A DNA stretch of 64,000 nucleotides from Lenzites betulinus (lineage: Eukaryota; Basidiomycota; Agaricomycetes; Polyporales; Polyporaceae). Shown here in pieces: positions 10,466 through 20,806 of this stretch. The stretch lies in the NCBI GenBank assembly GCA_022264855.1, contig JABYQU010000042.1:62001-126000 (forward strand), written 5' to 3'. Position numbers and translations under genes: made by a program. A model generated the notes under the pieces. It was not told the DNA's origin and ran no database searches. It saw only the letters and a program-made list of their open reading frames with translations. Within the stretch, counting starts at the first letter, position 1; each line of letters starts with the position of its first letter.

Positions 10466-12549
10466 TCGATCCCATCCTTGCTCTCTCCCTCGCCCATGCT
10501 GCCGCCTGCGCCTGCGCCCGCTGCCTCCGACGTCGACGCCCTCCGCACGCTGCCCGCCCTTGCGCTGCATCGCCCGTGATGATAGTCACAGGCTATATTC
10601 TGGCTCGAGTACGTACACACTACAACGATCTAACCTCGCGAGGCCAAGTACTCGTCACAGCCACCTGCTCGCTAAAGCCGCGCAAGCCGCGCAAGCCGCG
10701 CAAGCCGCGCAAGCCGTCCCCCCCTTGCTTCGCCTTCCTCGTCTCCTCGCAGACGACCCCACTCGCCATGCCGCCATCGACGCGAGCCAAGCTCCCTTGA
10801 GCGCACTCACCTGCCTGCTAGTCGTCCGCCGCGACCCCGCTTGCTCGCTCGCCGCGCCGTCGTCGACAACCGCCGCGGCCTCACCTGCTGCACAACACAT
10901 CAGGTACGTCCTTCTTCGCAGACCTCGTATCTACGCACCGTACGCACCGCAATCAATCGCTTCCAGTCGAACGTCAGACCGGCGATGCGCCCTTGCCATG
11001 CGACCAGGTGCGTGCCGCGTGCCAGTGCGTGCCAGAGGACGTGTGCGAGGGCCACAGCGGACTAGAGTCGAAAGCGGGGAGGGGATGGCCCCATCTTGCA
11101 CCCCAGCGCACCTGCTTATAAACCATTCCCTCGGGTGGCCGCCCGCGCCACATCTCAGACATGCGAGTGCGACGAACGCGCACGGGCCAGCCGCGGAATC
11201 CCGCTGTGCCCCGTGATGGACCCTCACCGCCGGTGAACTGGGTTCGAGGACAACGCCGAGGCTGGCGCGTCTGCCGATATTGCGGCGAAACATCCTCTGC
11301 GGCCGCCGTCCTGCACCCCTCGTTGCCACAACAGCAGCATGCGGGCGCCGTCACGCAGAGCACGGCGGAGCATATGCTCGTCCTCCGAACGAATGGGTGA
11401 CGGCCTCGCGCAGCACGCCAACGCTAGCCGCAAGGAGGTACGGCGCGCGGGCAAACGGCCGACAGTGAAACATGCACCCACACTCGCATTTGACATCGGA
11501 CAGACCCTTTTGCCAGGTGGAACGGGGAGTGCCGTTTTCGGCGACGTGGTACGACTTTGCATGTGAGCAACGCAACAGCACAGGCAACGTCGGGGCCCGC
11601 CTACCGACGCCCGACGCCCGACGCTGTCCTCGCCGTGAGAGATGCGCTACCCGTGCGCGAGTGGACATTCTACGGGGGCGCCGTGCGCTCGCATGGGGGA
11701 CATGTAATCAAATCCGCAGACTGTGCCCTCGGGCAGCGACGTCTCTCTTTCGTTGTGCGCGTGTCCTTTGAGAATGGCCGATGCTAATCAAGTGAGTGTG
11801 CAGAGTGCCCGGTGCGGCGACGGCTAGCAGGCCCACCCGTCACCCCTTCTCCAGCATCGTTTCTCGCCCGCAAGCGCACCGTCGATGTACACGTCTCCAT
11901 GGGCCAATACAGTACTTTGCACGAGCGCATGAACCGACTGCGCGCCATGCGCGACGGCGCACTCGATCCCCAACGTCCGCGATCTGCAGCAACCTCGGAC
12001 GGTGCTCGTGGACGCTCGCCCGGCGGGCTCGACCCCTCTTCGACGTCTTCCCAATCGATGGCACACTCGGACTCGACGGCAGCTCGCCCCGAACGCGCGC
12101 AAGCTCGCGCTGCCCCGGCCTGTCCCCTGCTGCTCCGACAAAGCATCGCCTGGGTGCCTAGACAGAACACCCACCCCTCGCTGGCCGCACGTCTGGACGC
12201 CGCGAGACTGCGTAGGTCTCTTTATACACACAAGGGGTACGCACATGCGCGACGCGCGCCCGATCCGAACCACACTCACTTCGCCAGCGCAGGTTTGCAT
12301 GAACTTGTCAATGCCCACCGGTGATCGCCCGCCCGCGTCCCCCAGGGCGTGCGTGCCCGCGCAAACTCGCGCGTCAGCTCGTACGAGTAGATCAGCCAAC
12401 CCGGAGCGATTCGCGTGCACGCAGCACAAGTTGTGCGCCCTGCGCGAGGCTGAGTGCTCATGCACAACCCGGGACAAACGCGAACGCGCGTCCCGCGCCG
12501 CCCTCGCCCCCGACGGCAGCGACACTCCGTGAGCCTCTTGGCCCAGTAG
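10466..12549. other. Gene-poor unique stretch between the two copies
   Basis: GC-rich, with overlapping open frames in several phases (for example 11812-12324 plus against 11824-12591 minus) and no recognisable protein. The left part holds a 9-bp microsatellite (10675-10716). Decayed satellite units may begin near 12390. I see nothing else. Confidence 0.45.
10675..10716. repeat. 9-bp microsatellite (AAGCCGCGC)n
   Basis: AAGCCGCGC is repeated four times plus AAGCCG. It would encode KPR or AAQ repeats if translated, but no supported gene covers it. Confidence 0.85.
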
Positions 12550-14700
12550 TAACGTACGCGCGTGCGCAATTTCAGCCCGACGCAACGACATCTGAAATCA
12601 GCAAGTCCGTGCAACTTCCTTCCCTGCCTGCACGGAGAAATCGGCACGTCGCGCACCGGCCCGCTCCCGGGCTCCGCGCAACCTCGTATGTGCTCTCGCG
12701 TGAACATACACACTGCGCTCACGCAGTTTCGCGACGATCCGCGCAGTTCTCAAACCCGCCCACTTCGCGCGATTTCGCTCGTTTACGCAGATGTGCAGAC
12801 AGATTCGCGCATGCCGTGGCGCCCGCGCGTGCGCTCCGAGCGCAAACTGGTACGTCGCCTCCTCCATACATACGCATCGTGCTCACCGAGTTTCGCAGCG
12901 ATCCGAACAGTTCTCAAAACCGTCCATTTCGCTCGATTTCATCGGATTTCTAGGATGTACACAAAGACTCGCTCGCCCCATGGCGCCCACGCAACCACTC
13001 CTCGCGCAACTTCGTACGTCGTTTTGTGTATGTACACGCTCCATGCTCACCGAGTTTCGCAGCAGGCCGAGCAGTTCTCAAAATCGACAATGGCGCTCAA
13101 ATTCATGCAACTTTGGGAATGTGCGACTTTAATCGCGCGCCCCGGGACGCCTGCTCACCCAGTCCCGCGCAACTTCGTACGTCATCTCGCACTTACTAAC
13201 GCAATGTGCTCACCGAGTTTCACAGCAGTACGAGCCAATCTCAAATTCGACGACTTTACGCGATTTCATTCCATTTCCAGGGATGTACACAAAGACTCGC
13301 TCGCCCCGTGGCGACCGCGCGTGCGGCCCTCGCGCAACTTGGTACGTAGTCTCGTGTACTCACACGCGTTGTGCTCACGCAGTTTCGCGGCGATCTGAGC
13401 AGAACTCAAAATCGCCCATGATGCTCAATTCCTTTGGATTTCGGGGATTCGCGAATGCAATCGCTCACCCGTGATGCCCGTTCGTCCATTCCCCGCGCAA
13501 ATTCGTACGTCGCTTCTTCCATACATACGCGTCATGCTCACCAAATTTAGCGATGATACGAACAGTTCTCAAAACTGTCAATTTCACTCGCTTTCATTGG
13601 CTTTCATTGGATTTCCAGGGATGTACAGATACATTCGCTCGCCCCATGGCGACCGTGCATTCGCTCCTCGCGCAAATCGGTATGTCGGTTCGTCTGTGCA
13701 CACGCGTCGTGCTCACGCAGTTTCGCAGCGATACGTGTAGTTCTCAAATTCGACAATCACGCTCGAGTTCACTCAATTCCCGGGAATGTGCGAATATAAT
13801 CGCTCGCCCCGGGACGCCCGTTCGTCCAATCTCCGCGCAACTTGGTACGTGGCTTTCTCCATACATATGCGACATGCTCACCGAGTTTCACGGTGATGTG
13901 CGCAGAACTCAAAATTCGTCGATTTCTAGCTTAACTTTGAGTGAGTGCACAGGAAATCGCCCGCCGCGCGGCCCCCGTTCGTCCGATCTCCGCACAACTT
14001 GGTACGTCGTTTCGTCTCCACAGACGCGTCGTGCTCACGAAATCTCGCGGCGATACGCGCAGAATTCAAAACCGACCCTTTTGCTCGCGATCTCATCGGT
14101 GCCGAACGGGAATATGCTCGTCCCGCGCCGCCCGTGCATGCGATCTTCGCGCAGACTGGTACGTCGCTCCATATCTATAAGCGTCACATGCTCACGAGGT
14201 TTCAGGGAAATATCAGGGAAATCAAGCGACCGCGGCCCTGCTCAACTTCTCACCGGGCACGGGAAGAGCATCGCCCGTATTTCATCGCTCGCCTGTCTCC
14301 GCCATGCGCAACTTGGCACGCCGCATCGTATACATTGTCCGTACGTCCTCCAGAAGTACCAGGGCGACGCGCGCAAATCGCAAACCGCGGCAGCCGTGCC
14401 CGATGGCATGACATGGACCTGGGAAGATGTTCACCTGCCCTGCAACGCTGCGGCGTCGCGGGTCCGCACAAATCTGTACGTTGTCTCACACGTATAGACG
14501 GCGCGCGCTCACCAAGTTTCAGCCCGACGCGCGCCGAAACGAGCTCGGCAGATGTGTGCTAGCCCATGCGGCCATCCCGGAGGATCGCCTATTCCGTCAC
14601 GCCGCCGCCGCCCCTTGTCGCCCCGCGGAGTACGTTCGAGTGCGCGCCGCGCTAGCTCGTCTTTGCCGACACTCAGTGCGAATCGGGCGGAAACTAATGG
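12550..14700. repeat. ~164-bp tandem repeat (satellite-like) array
   Basis: A GCTCAC(C/G) element followed by AGTTTCGC-like sequence recurs at 12717, 12881, 13045, 13208, 13373, 13536, 13711, 13876, 14033, 14190 and, two units on, 14507. Spacing is 157-175, mostly 163-165. Each unit carries GTACGT about 35-40 bases before this element, a CTCAAAA box after it, and a GCTCGCCC box. The unit length is not a multiple of three and the frames break, so a repeat-encoded protein is unlikely. Units decay to the right of 14.2 kb. The spacing between GTACGT and CACGCAG/CACCGAG looks like a mini-intron (donor GTACGT, acceptor-like CAG), which may be fortuitous. Confidence 0.85.
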
Positions 14701-15963
14701 TACCATTTGCAGCGACCCGCGGGGGCACATCCATGGCCGACCGTGTATTGTCCCGCGGCCAAGCTCGAAAAACATATTCTGGAGGGTGTCCCGCGCTGCC
14801 CTCGCAGCATACAATTCGCGCTGAGCCAATACAGACTACGGGGCAAGATCGCGGCCGGTACCACAGAAGAGGCGACCTCCGCCTGGCCCGAGCTTTCCCT
14901 GAGTCCCCACTGGCAGATGCACGCCGCAGCCCTTCTGCGGGTCTCCACAGTCTAGTAAAGGCATGCGTACCTGGGCGCATGCATCCTGACGCCATTTCAA
15001 AATGTGGCGAGGAACCTGGTGTGCCATCAATTAAAGTCAGTCCAACATGTCGGTGGCCGATCCACCCTCTGCGCTGCGCCGCGCCGCGCCTTGAATCAAA
15101 TTACACCACGTCCGACACGAGCGTGCATGCACTCCCATGTATCTACGCAGCGGCCGCCGTGCAAAGTAGCGAGAGACCGGCAGAGCTTGCCGTCCGACTC
15201 GGACGTCTTTTCGCGGAATAGTAAGTGTCCAGGCGTGCTGCTCGGCGCCCCGCGGCGCGCATCGTCAGAGCACCCTCGCCTCATGATAGATTAGGGCGTC
15301 GGCTGTTTAGGCCACCCTCTGCATGTGCGGCACCGCCTTCTGAGACTTACGGCGGTGTCCGCGGTGGACTCGCAAGGCTTGGTCTGCCTGATGCTTCCTC
15401 AACATCTTAGATACTATGGTCTACAGTATAGCCCTGAGCCCAGCCGTTGCATGAGTGTAGTAGCATCTCCTCACGGTAGGTACATACAATTGTAAGCCGC
15501 CTCTGCTGTTGTGTCAGCGTTGCTGGACTGCTGCCATGCTAGAGGCGGCGACGGTGCATCATAATGTGTTTGCGCGCTCATGTAGTACATACAACACAAG
15601 CGCGTGCACATTGCCGGTACTACGCTACCCTGACACAGATCCGCTCACAGCGCAGTCGGCGGTACCGGTAGTATTGTTCTAACGCATGCACACTGCTAAG
15701 GACAGTGTTGGAGATCAGCACTAGACAGCAGGAAGAAAATGGTGTGAGACATACCCTGACATACCGCCGACCAACACACGAATGTCATGTGAGATACGGT
15801 GACAAATGAGTGTCGCGTACCTGTATGGCAGCTGGGGCGGCGGGCGGCGCCGCATCCGATTCAGGGTGCCGCGGCGGGCATGTCCCGTTGAGGTGTGCAC
15901 ACGGCGGAGGTCTGCGTAAATATAGTGTTAGCACACCGGCCATTCCCCCGCGCTCGTGTCAGC
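14701..15963. other. Gene-poor stretch between array and hypothetical gene (copy 2)
   Basis: No recognisable protein. Long overlapping open frames in all phases reflect high GC. A few degenerate repeat units may extend into the left part (a GTACG...GCTAGCTCG-like arrangement near 14630-14660). Confidence 0.5.
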
Positions 15964-16640
15964 ATGCTCCCTCGACTCACGTTTATCCCATTCACCGCCG
16001 ACGCAGACGATGGCGAGAAGGGGCCGGCGCTGGGCTCGGAACGCGACAGCATGCGTTCAGAGGCCCGGACGCTGTTCAACGAGGCGATCTGTAAGTCACT
16101 CGTGCGCTGCGCAGATAACAGAACGGAAGCTCACCCACGCCATCAGTCGAAGCTTCCGGCGGAAGGCAAAGGTTCATGCGGTGGTGCGCAGATGGCTACG
16201 CCAGATACATCGTCATCAAGTGCGGTCTGAAGCTCGTAGGATGGCCAGAGGACGTACCGTTTCGGGACCTGAGCCAGGGTGGGGTGGGGGTCGAGCTGCT
16301 CCGCGAGCTGCTGCGCCGGTGGCGTTTGAAGGAGGGCGATGCGGCGCGGCTGCGTTTCGAGCCTGCAACAGCGGAGGACCGCGCAATCGCGGAACGGGAC
16401 CCTGCGAGCGCGATTCCGAATGGCGCAACGCTGGGCATCACAGGGCAGTCAAAGCCCACGGGATCACGCGCGCCGCCGCTGGTCGTGAAGGCACTCGTCC
16501 AGCACCCTCTCACACTCGACGTCGTCGGCATCGCCCGCACTTCGACGAAGCGCCGCGAGAGGCGGGGAGCGCGACAGACGAGCGGAAGCCTCGGCAGCAG
16601 GAGCAGCGGAACGACTTTGGGAGGCGCCGACTGCCGCTGA
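15964..16640 (+). CDS. Hypothetical protein with a GWPEDVPF motif, two exons
   Basis: Exons 15964-16090 and 16147-16640 join across a 56-bp GTAAGT...CAG intron to an open frame of 206 residues. The join gives ...LFNEAI-FEASGGRQRF, then YARYIVIKCGLKLVGWPEDV, then an LLRELLRRW segment and an E/R-rich region. I recall this layout (DxxxxLFN helix, then Y.V..KYG..L.GWP.DVPF..LS, then L..LL..W) from short hypothetical proteins common in polypore and other agaricomycete genomes; function unknown. A strongly acidic segment (EEFSEYETEEDAISAYSECE, to 16906) is open in another frame just downstream and may be the real C-terminus if an intron or base error lies between 16480 and 16640. Copy 1 is frameshifted. 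Confidence 0.5.
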
Positions 16641-16906
16641 TGCACCCGGAGTTGAACCGACCGCCGCGGCGGGGATTGACGAGCCTCCGGAGCGTGATCG
16701 CGGGGCGCGAAGGGGTGGAGGCGGACGCGGAGGGGCGGCCGGCGAAGCATGCGCGCGAGGACTGCGCCGTCGACGATCGCCTAGAAGAGTTCTCGGAGTA
16801 CGAGACGGAGGAGGACGCGATCAGCGCGTATTCGGAGTGTGAGCAGCACGGCGAGGAGGAGATTGATGAGATCGAGTCGGACTGGCCCGAGGAGGCGGAG
16901 GACTGA
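16641..16906 (+). other. Acidic open frame, possible C-terminal part of the preceding gene
   Basis: The frame ending at 16906 encodes a D/E-rich tail (SECEQHGEEEIDEIESDW, then PEEAED and stop) and continues an R/K-rich stretch that is open back to 15956. It is in a different phase from the GWPEDVPF exon. Similar acidic tails occur at the end of related fungal hypothetical proteins, so it is plausibly the same gene, but I find no canonical short intron joining the two. Confidence 0.35.
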
Positions 16907-17249
16907 GGCTGTGTTCCGAGACTAGTTAGCAATTTGAGATGGTTGCGGGCGTTGCAAGAACAGGGCGTCAGTCAATCGGGAGGTGGGTGGTGGTGGCGGT
17001 CCAAGGAGTGGGCGGGCGGGTTTACCATTTGCGGCGGCCTGCTCAAGATTGCATCGAGATTGCCTGCGCGGCGCGCGCCCTGAGGAACGGTGTGTCAGGG
17101 TCGCGAGCGGGATTCGGACGGGTTTACTACTTAAGTTGAGTACGCCGGCGGGCGGTCCACCCTTCCGCCCGCTGCTACCCTCTCGCGCGCCTTTCTCTCC
17201 GCACTCCTCCCTGATGCAATTCGACTCGGGCGACTCACCTGGGGCGTCG

Positions 17250-18330
17250 CACCAATGAGCCGTGCAAGCTCTGCCGCGTCACGCACGAGGTATGTCCATT
17301 ATATTAGCATGTCGGGGGCGTGCGCAGTTGAGCGCAGCGGCGGAGGGTGGGATGGTCGCCGTCTTGCCGCGGGTGGCTGGGCGCGACGCCGGACGGCGCC
17401 GCGGCAGTCGGGAGGCTCGCTGTCCAAGGTGGGATCGGGCGCTGGACGGCCATGGCGGGTGGAAGCCGGGAGCGCCGCGCCGCGGCAGTGCCCCGGTGCG
17501 TCTATCGTACTCAATACGTGGCGCAGCGGGGCGGTCTGCGGAACAGGGGGCATGCGGGAGCGATGCGCATGCCGCGGCCGCCGTCCCAGGGACCCCGCAC
17601 GCGCTGGGGCAGAATCCGCGCGCCCGCCGCCGCGCGGGGGCGACTTGGAAGGTGTGCATGCCCCGTGTTACAGGTGGTGTCGCAGGCGCGGCGTTGCACG
17701 TGGGCGGGGTGTTGTGCGCGACGGGCGTGGTCGGGGAGTACGACGGGGCGCGGCCACTCTTGGTATGCGGCATGGCCATGCGCAACGTCGAGCGAATCAG
17801 CGCGGAGCGCGTGGCGTGCGAGAATGGGGTGCAGGCAGGATGCGAGACGCAGTGCCGCGGCGGCCGTCCAGAACCCTTGCGCGCACCAAGACGGCATCCG
17901 CGCGCACGCCGCTGCGCAGGGACGACTTGGAAGGTGCGCGCGCCGCGGCGTAGTGGGCGGAGGGCTCTGCGCGCGCGGGCGTGGGCTGGCGGTACGACAG
18001 AGCGTCGCGCCGCGGCACTGTGTTGGTCTATACGGCATAACCACGCGCGGCGGGCGGGCGGCGTCGCGCGGGCGGGCGTGGAGGTCGTGTCGAGCGAGAG
18101 TGGGTGCGCACGGGACACGAGTCGCAGCGCTGCAGCGTTGAGGGGTGCGCAAGGCTGGCGCGGCGGCGTGCGGTGCATCAATATTGGCATCCGGGGAAGC
18201 AACTGACTTGCGCGCGGTGGCGTTGCAGCCGCGGAAAGAGGCTGGCGAGTGCGGCGCGGGAGGGCACACAGCGGGAGGGGGGTGCGTGCTCGGGCACGGC
18301 AAAGACGGGTATTCGCACTAGATAGCCTTG
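17250..18330. repeat. GC-rich degenerate direct repeats, period ~281 bp (copy 2)
   Basis: A block including GACTTGGAAGGTG, preceded by TGCCGCGGC(C/G)GCCGTCC, occurs near 17567-17662 and again near 17851-17945, about 281 bp apart and with many differences. The segment is very GC-rich and G-skewed on the plus strand. All six frames carry long Arg/Gly/Ala-rich open stretches that contradict one another, so I do not call a gene. The copy 1 version (3820-4820) has lost many G and C bases. Confidence 0.55.
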
Positions 18331-18520
18331 GCTATGTACACACTCGAAGGAGTAGAACAGGACGTACCTACCGCCGAGTCCACGCGGGGCTGTCTCTGCC
18401 CACAGCGCGACTTTGTATAAGTGCCCACGGGAGACCTACCACCCAAGCCCCGAGGCAGACCTACTGCCTGTACAAGTGACAGGGCAGAACTACTGTCCAA
18501 GCACGCCCACGGCAGAACTA

Positions 18521-18569
18521 CTACCTGTACAAGTGTACTACCTGTACAAGTGTACTACCTGTACAAGTG
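18521..18569. repeat. 17-bp tandem repeat, three units (copy 2)
   Basis: Exact counterpart of the repeat at 5015-5063, downstream of the copy 2 P450. The unit contains TGTACA, so it can pair with itself locally. Confidence 0.8.
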
Positions 18570-18729
18570 ACAGGGCAGAACTACTGCCTATGCAAGTGAC
18601 AGAGTCCGTTGCTCTCGACGCGGCGTTTTCTGTGCTCGACCGCGGCCCGTCGGTGCGCCGGCCCACACCGCAGATCGCACCTCGCGCCGCCACCCTCCGT
18701 GTAGAGGATCACTCACAGAGCGCGCGAGC

Positions 18730-20806
18730 TCACGCGCTCCTCTTCTCACCCATCGCGTCCAGCAGCGCCTTCGCCTTCGCCGACCGAGGCGTAATATCAC
18801 ACGCGAACGGCGGCGGGGTGACGACCGCGCCGGTCACATACTCCGTCGAGGGCTCGACGGGCCGCCCGTGCGCGTCCACGGGCTTCGCGATCCGGAACGC
18901 CGCGAGGGACATCGCGATCGTCAGCCAGACCGACGCTTCTGCGAGGTGCATCCCGGGGCAGATGCTGCGCGGCGCGAAAGGGGGCGGTCAGCGTGGTTAG
19001 CACGAAGGCGGCGCGAGGGGGTGGCGACGCACCGACGGCCGAATCCGAAGGCGACACCGCGCGGGTCGGCCTGCGGCTCCTTGCCGGGCGCGGGCATGAA
19101 CCGGTCGGGGTTGAAGGCCATCGGGTCTGGGTACGTGTGTGGGTCGTGCAGGATCTGCCTGTGTGGGGACATGTAGGGCGTCGGTGCAAGCTCGGGATGC
19201 GGCGGGGACAGCGACTTGTAGCACGTACCACAAGTTTGCGAGGACGTAGCTGCCCTTCGGGATGAAGTAGCCCTCATGGACGTCGTCCTCGGTCGAAAGA
19301 TGGGGCCCGCCTGGCGAGGCGCATGGTCAGCAAGGGCTCGCCGGGACAAGGAGACACACCAAGCGCAGCCTGGAAGCCGCGCGCACGCACCGATGGGAGT
19401 GACGATGTACCAGCGGAGGACTTCCAGAAATATCGCATGGACGTAGGGCAGGTTCTCGTGGTCGTCGGAGGTGGGGAAGCGATCCGTGCCCACTACGGCG
19501 TCGATCTCCGCCTGGGCCTTCTCCTGCACCTCGGGGTGGAGGGTCATGCAGAGGAAGAACGTGTTGAGCGTGGACACACTCTGCGCTCCCGCGTTCAGTA
19601 CTCGCCGTTCGCCGTGCGAGCGCAAGTGCGGGACTGACCGTCTCGGCGCCTCCGGTGTACACGGACGTCGCTGTGTATTTGACGATATCCTCGCGCTCGG
19701 GAGAAATGTCGCTAGTCAAATTTGCAGAGGTGAAGTTCGGGATGTCTGTGCCGGCAGCCTGGGGTCGAGCATCTCTGTCAGACTGGTATGCTCTGATGAC
19801 ACAACCTGAGGCCCCACCATGCGCTGCTTGACGAAATCGAACGGCCTGTCGCACATCTCGTCAGCTGTCTTGCGCCACTCGGCGGCGACCTTTTTGACAC
19901 CGGCGCCAGGGAACCACGCCGGGAGGCGGAGGACTGTGCAGTGCGAAGGCATGAGCGGCGGGCGCGCTGATGTGGATGACCCTGACTGAACGCTCACGCA
20001 CGCGCGGGGAGCAAGTTGGCCATGTAGGCGGCGGGCATTGTGGACTTGGCGAACTGCTCTATCGACGTGTTCACGAGCGTCGCCAAAGGGTCATTTTCGG
20101 GCTGTACTTCGTACCCGTAGGTCATCATGAGCATGAGCGCAGCAGCAGACCTGTTGCATCGCAGCGTGTGTCAGTGCACGTAGAAGAGTAGAAGGAAGAA
20201 GCAGCGCATGCTTACCACTGCACGTCCTTGATGCGCTTCGAGGGGTCCTTGTACAGCCTGCCAATCAAAGTCCGAGCTTGACTCTCGACGAGGGGCTGGA
20301 AGCGCTCCACGTGCTTCTTGCTCCCGATGAACTGGAAGAAGAGGCGGCGGTACTCGCGGAACTTGCTACCGTAGGGAACTAAGACGAGCACCCGGTTCCA
20401 GCCCACCAGCTCGCCGCCCACCGGTATGGCGGGGCGGCTGGAGTAGATCGCGCTCTTCTTCTCGAGCAACTCGATCGCGCGCTTCTTTGAGTTGAGGACC
20501 ACGTAAGTCTGGCCGAAGACGGTTACGGACATGATGTCCCCTGTGTATGGGAGTGGCATGGTAAGCGTTAGACGTACTGTCCTGGACGCCTCGACTGATG
20601 CAGTAAAGCTCACCCCACTGTTGACCCCACTTGCCGAACGTCCGATACTCATGCGAGGTAGGCATGTCCAAGAGGTTCCCAATGAACGGATAGCCCTTCG
20701 GGCCGGGAGGGAGGGGGCCCCGTTTCTTCTTACCGAAGAAGCGGATCCAAATAAGGTACACCGCTAGAAAGGCCGCGACGCCTATGGTGGCCGGGGAGTA
20801 GTCCAT
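18730..20806 (-). CDS. Cytochrome P450 monooxygenase (intact copy)
   Basis: Multi-exon P450 read right to left. It starts MDYSPATIGVAAFLAVYLIW, a single N-terminal membrane anchor, followed by the KKKRGPLPPGPKGYP proline hinge. Then come KYxxxFREYRRL-type helix C sequence, an I-helix with YTGGAET split by an intron, ExxR as EVLRW, the FNPDRF motif, and a heme loop FGFGRR|ICPG whose Cys exon follows an intron. It ends ...LLDAMGEKRSA. It belongs to the large basidiomycete group usually annotated as O-methylsterigmatocystin oxidoreductase-like (CYP64-like). It would act at the ER face with P450 reductase; substrate unknown. Odd: the usual Asp of the I-helix (A/G)GxDT motif is Glu (GGAET). A paralogue lies at 41713-43749. 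Confidence 0.85.
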
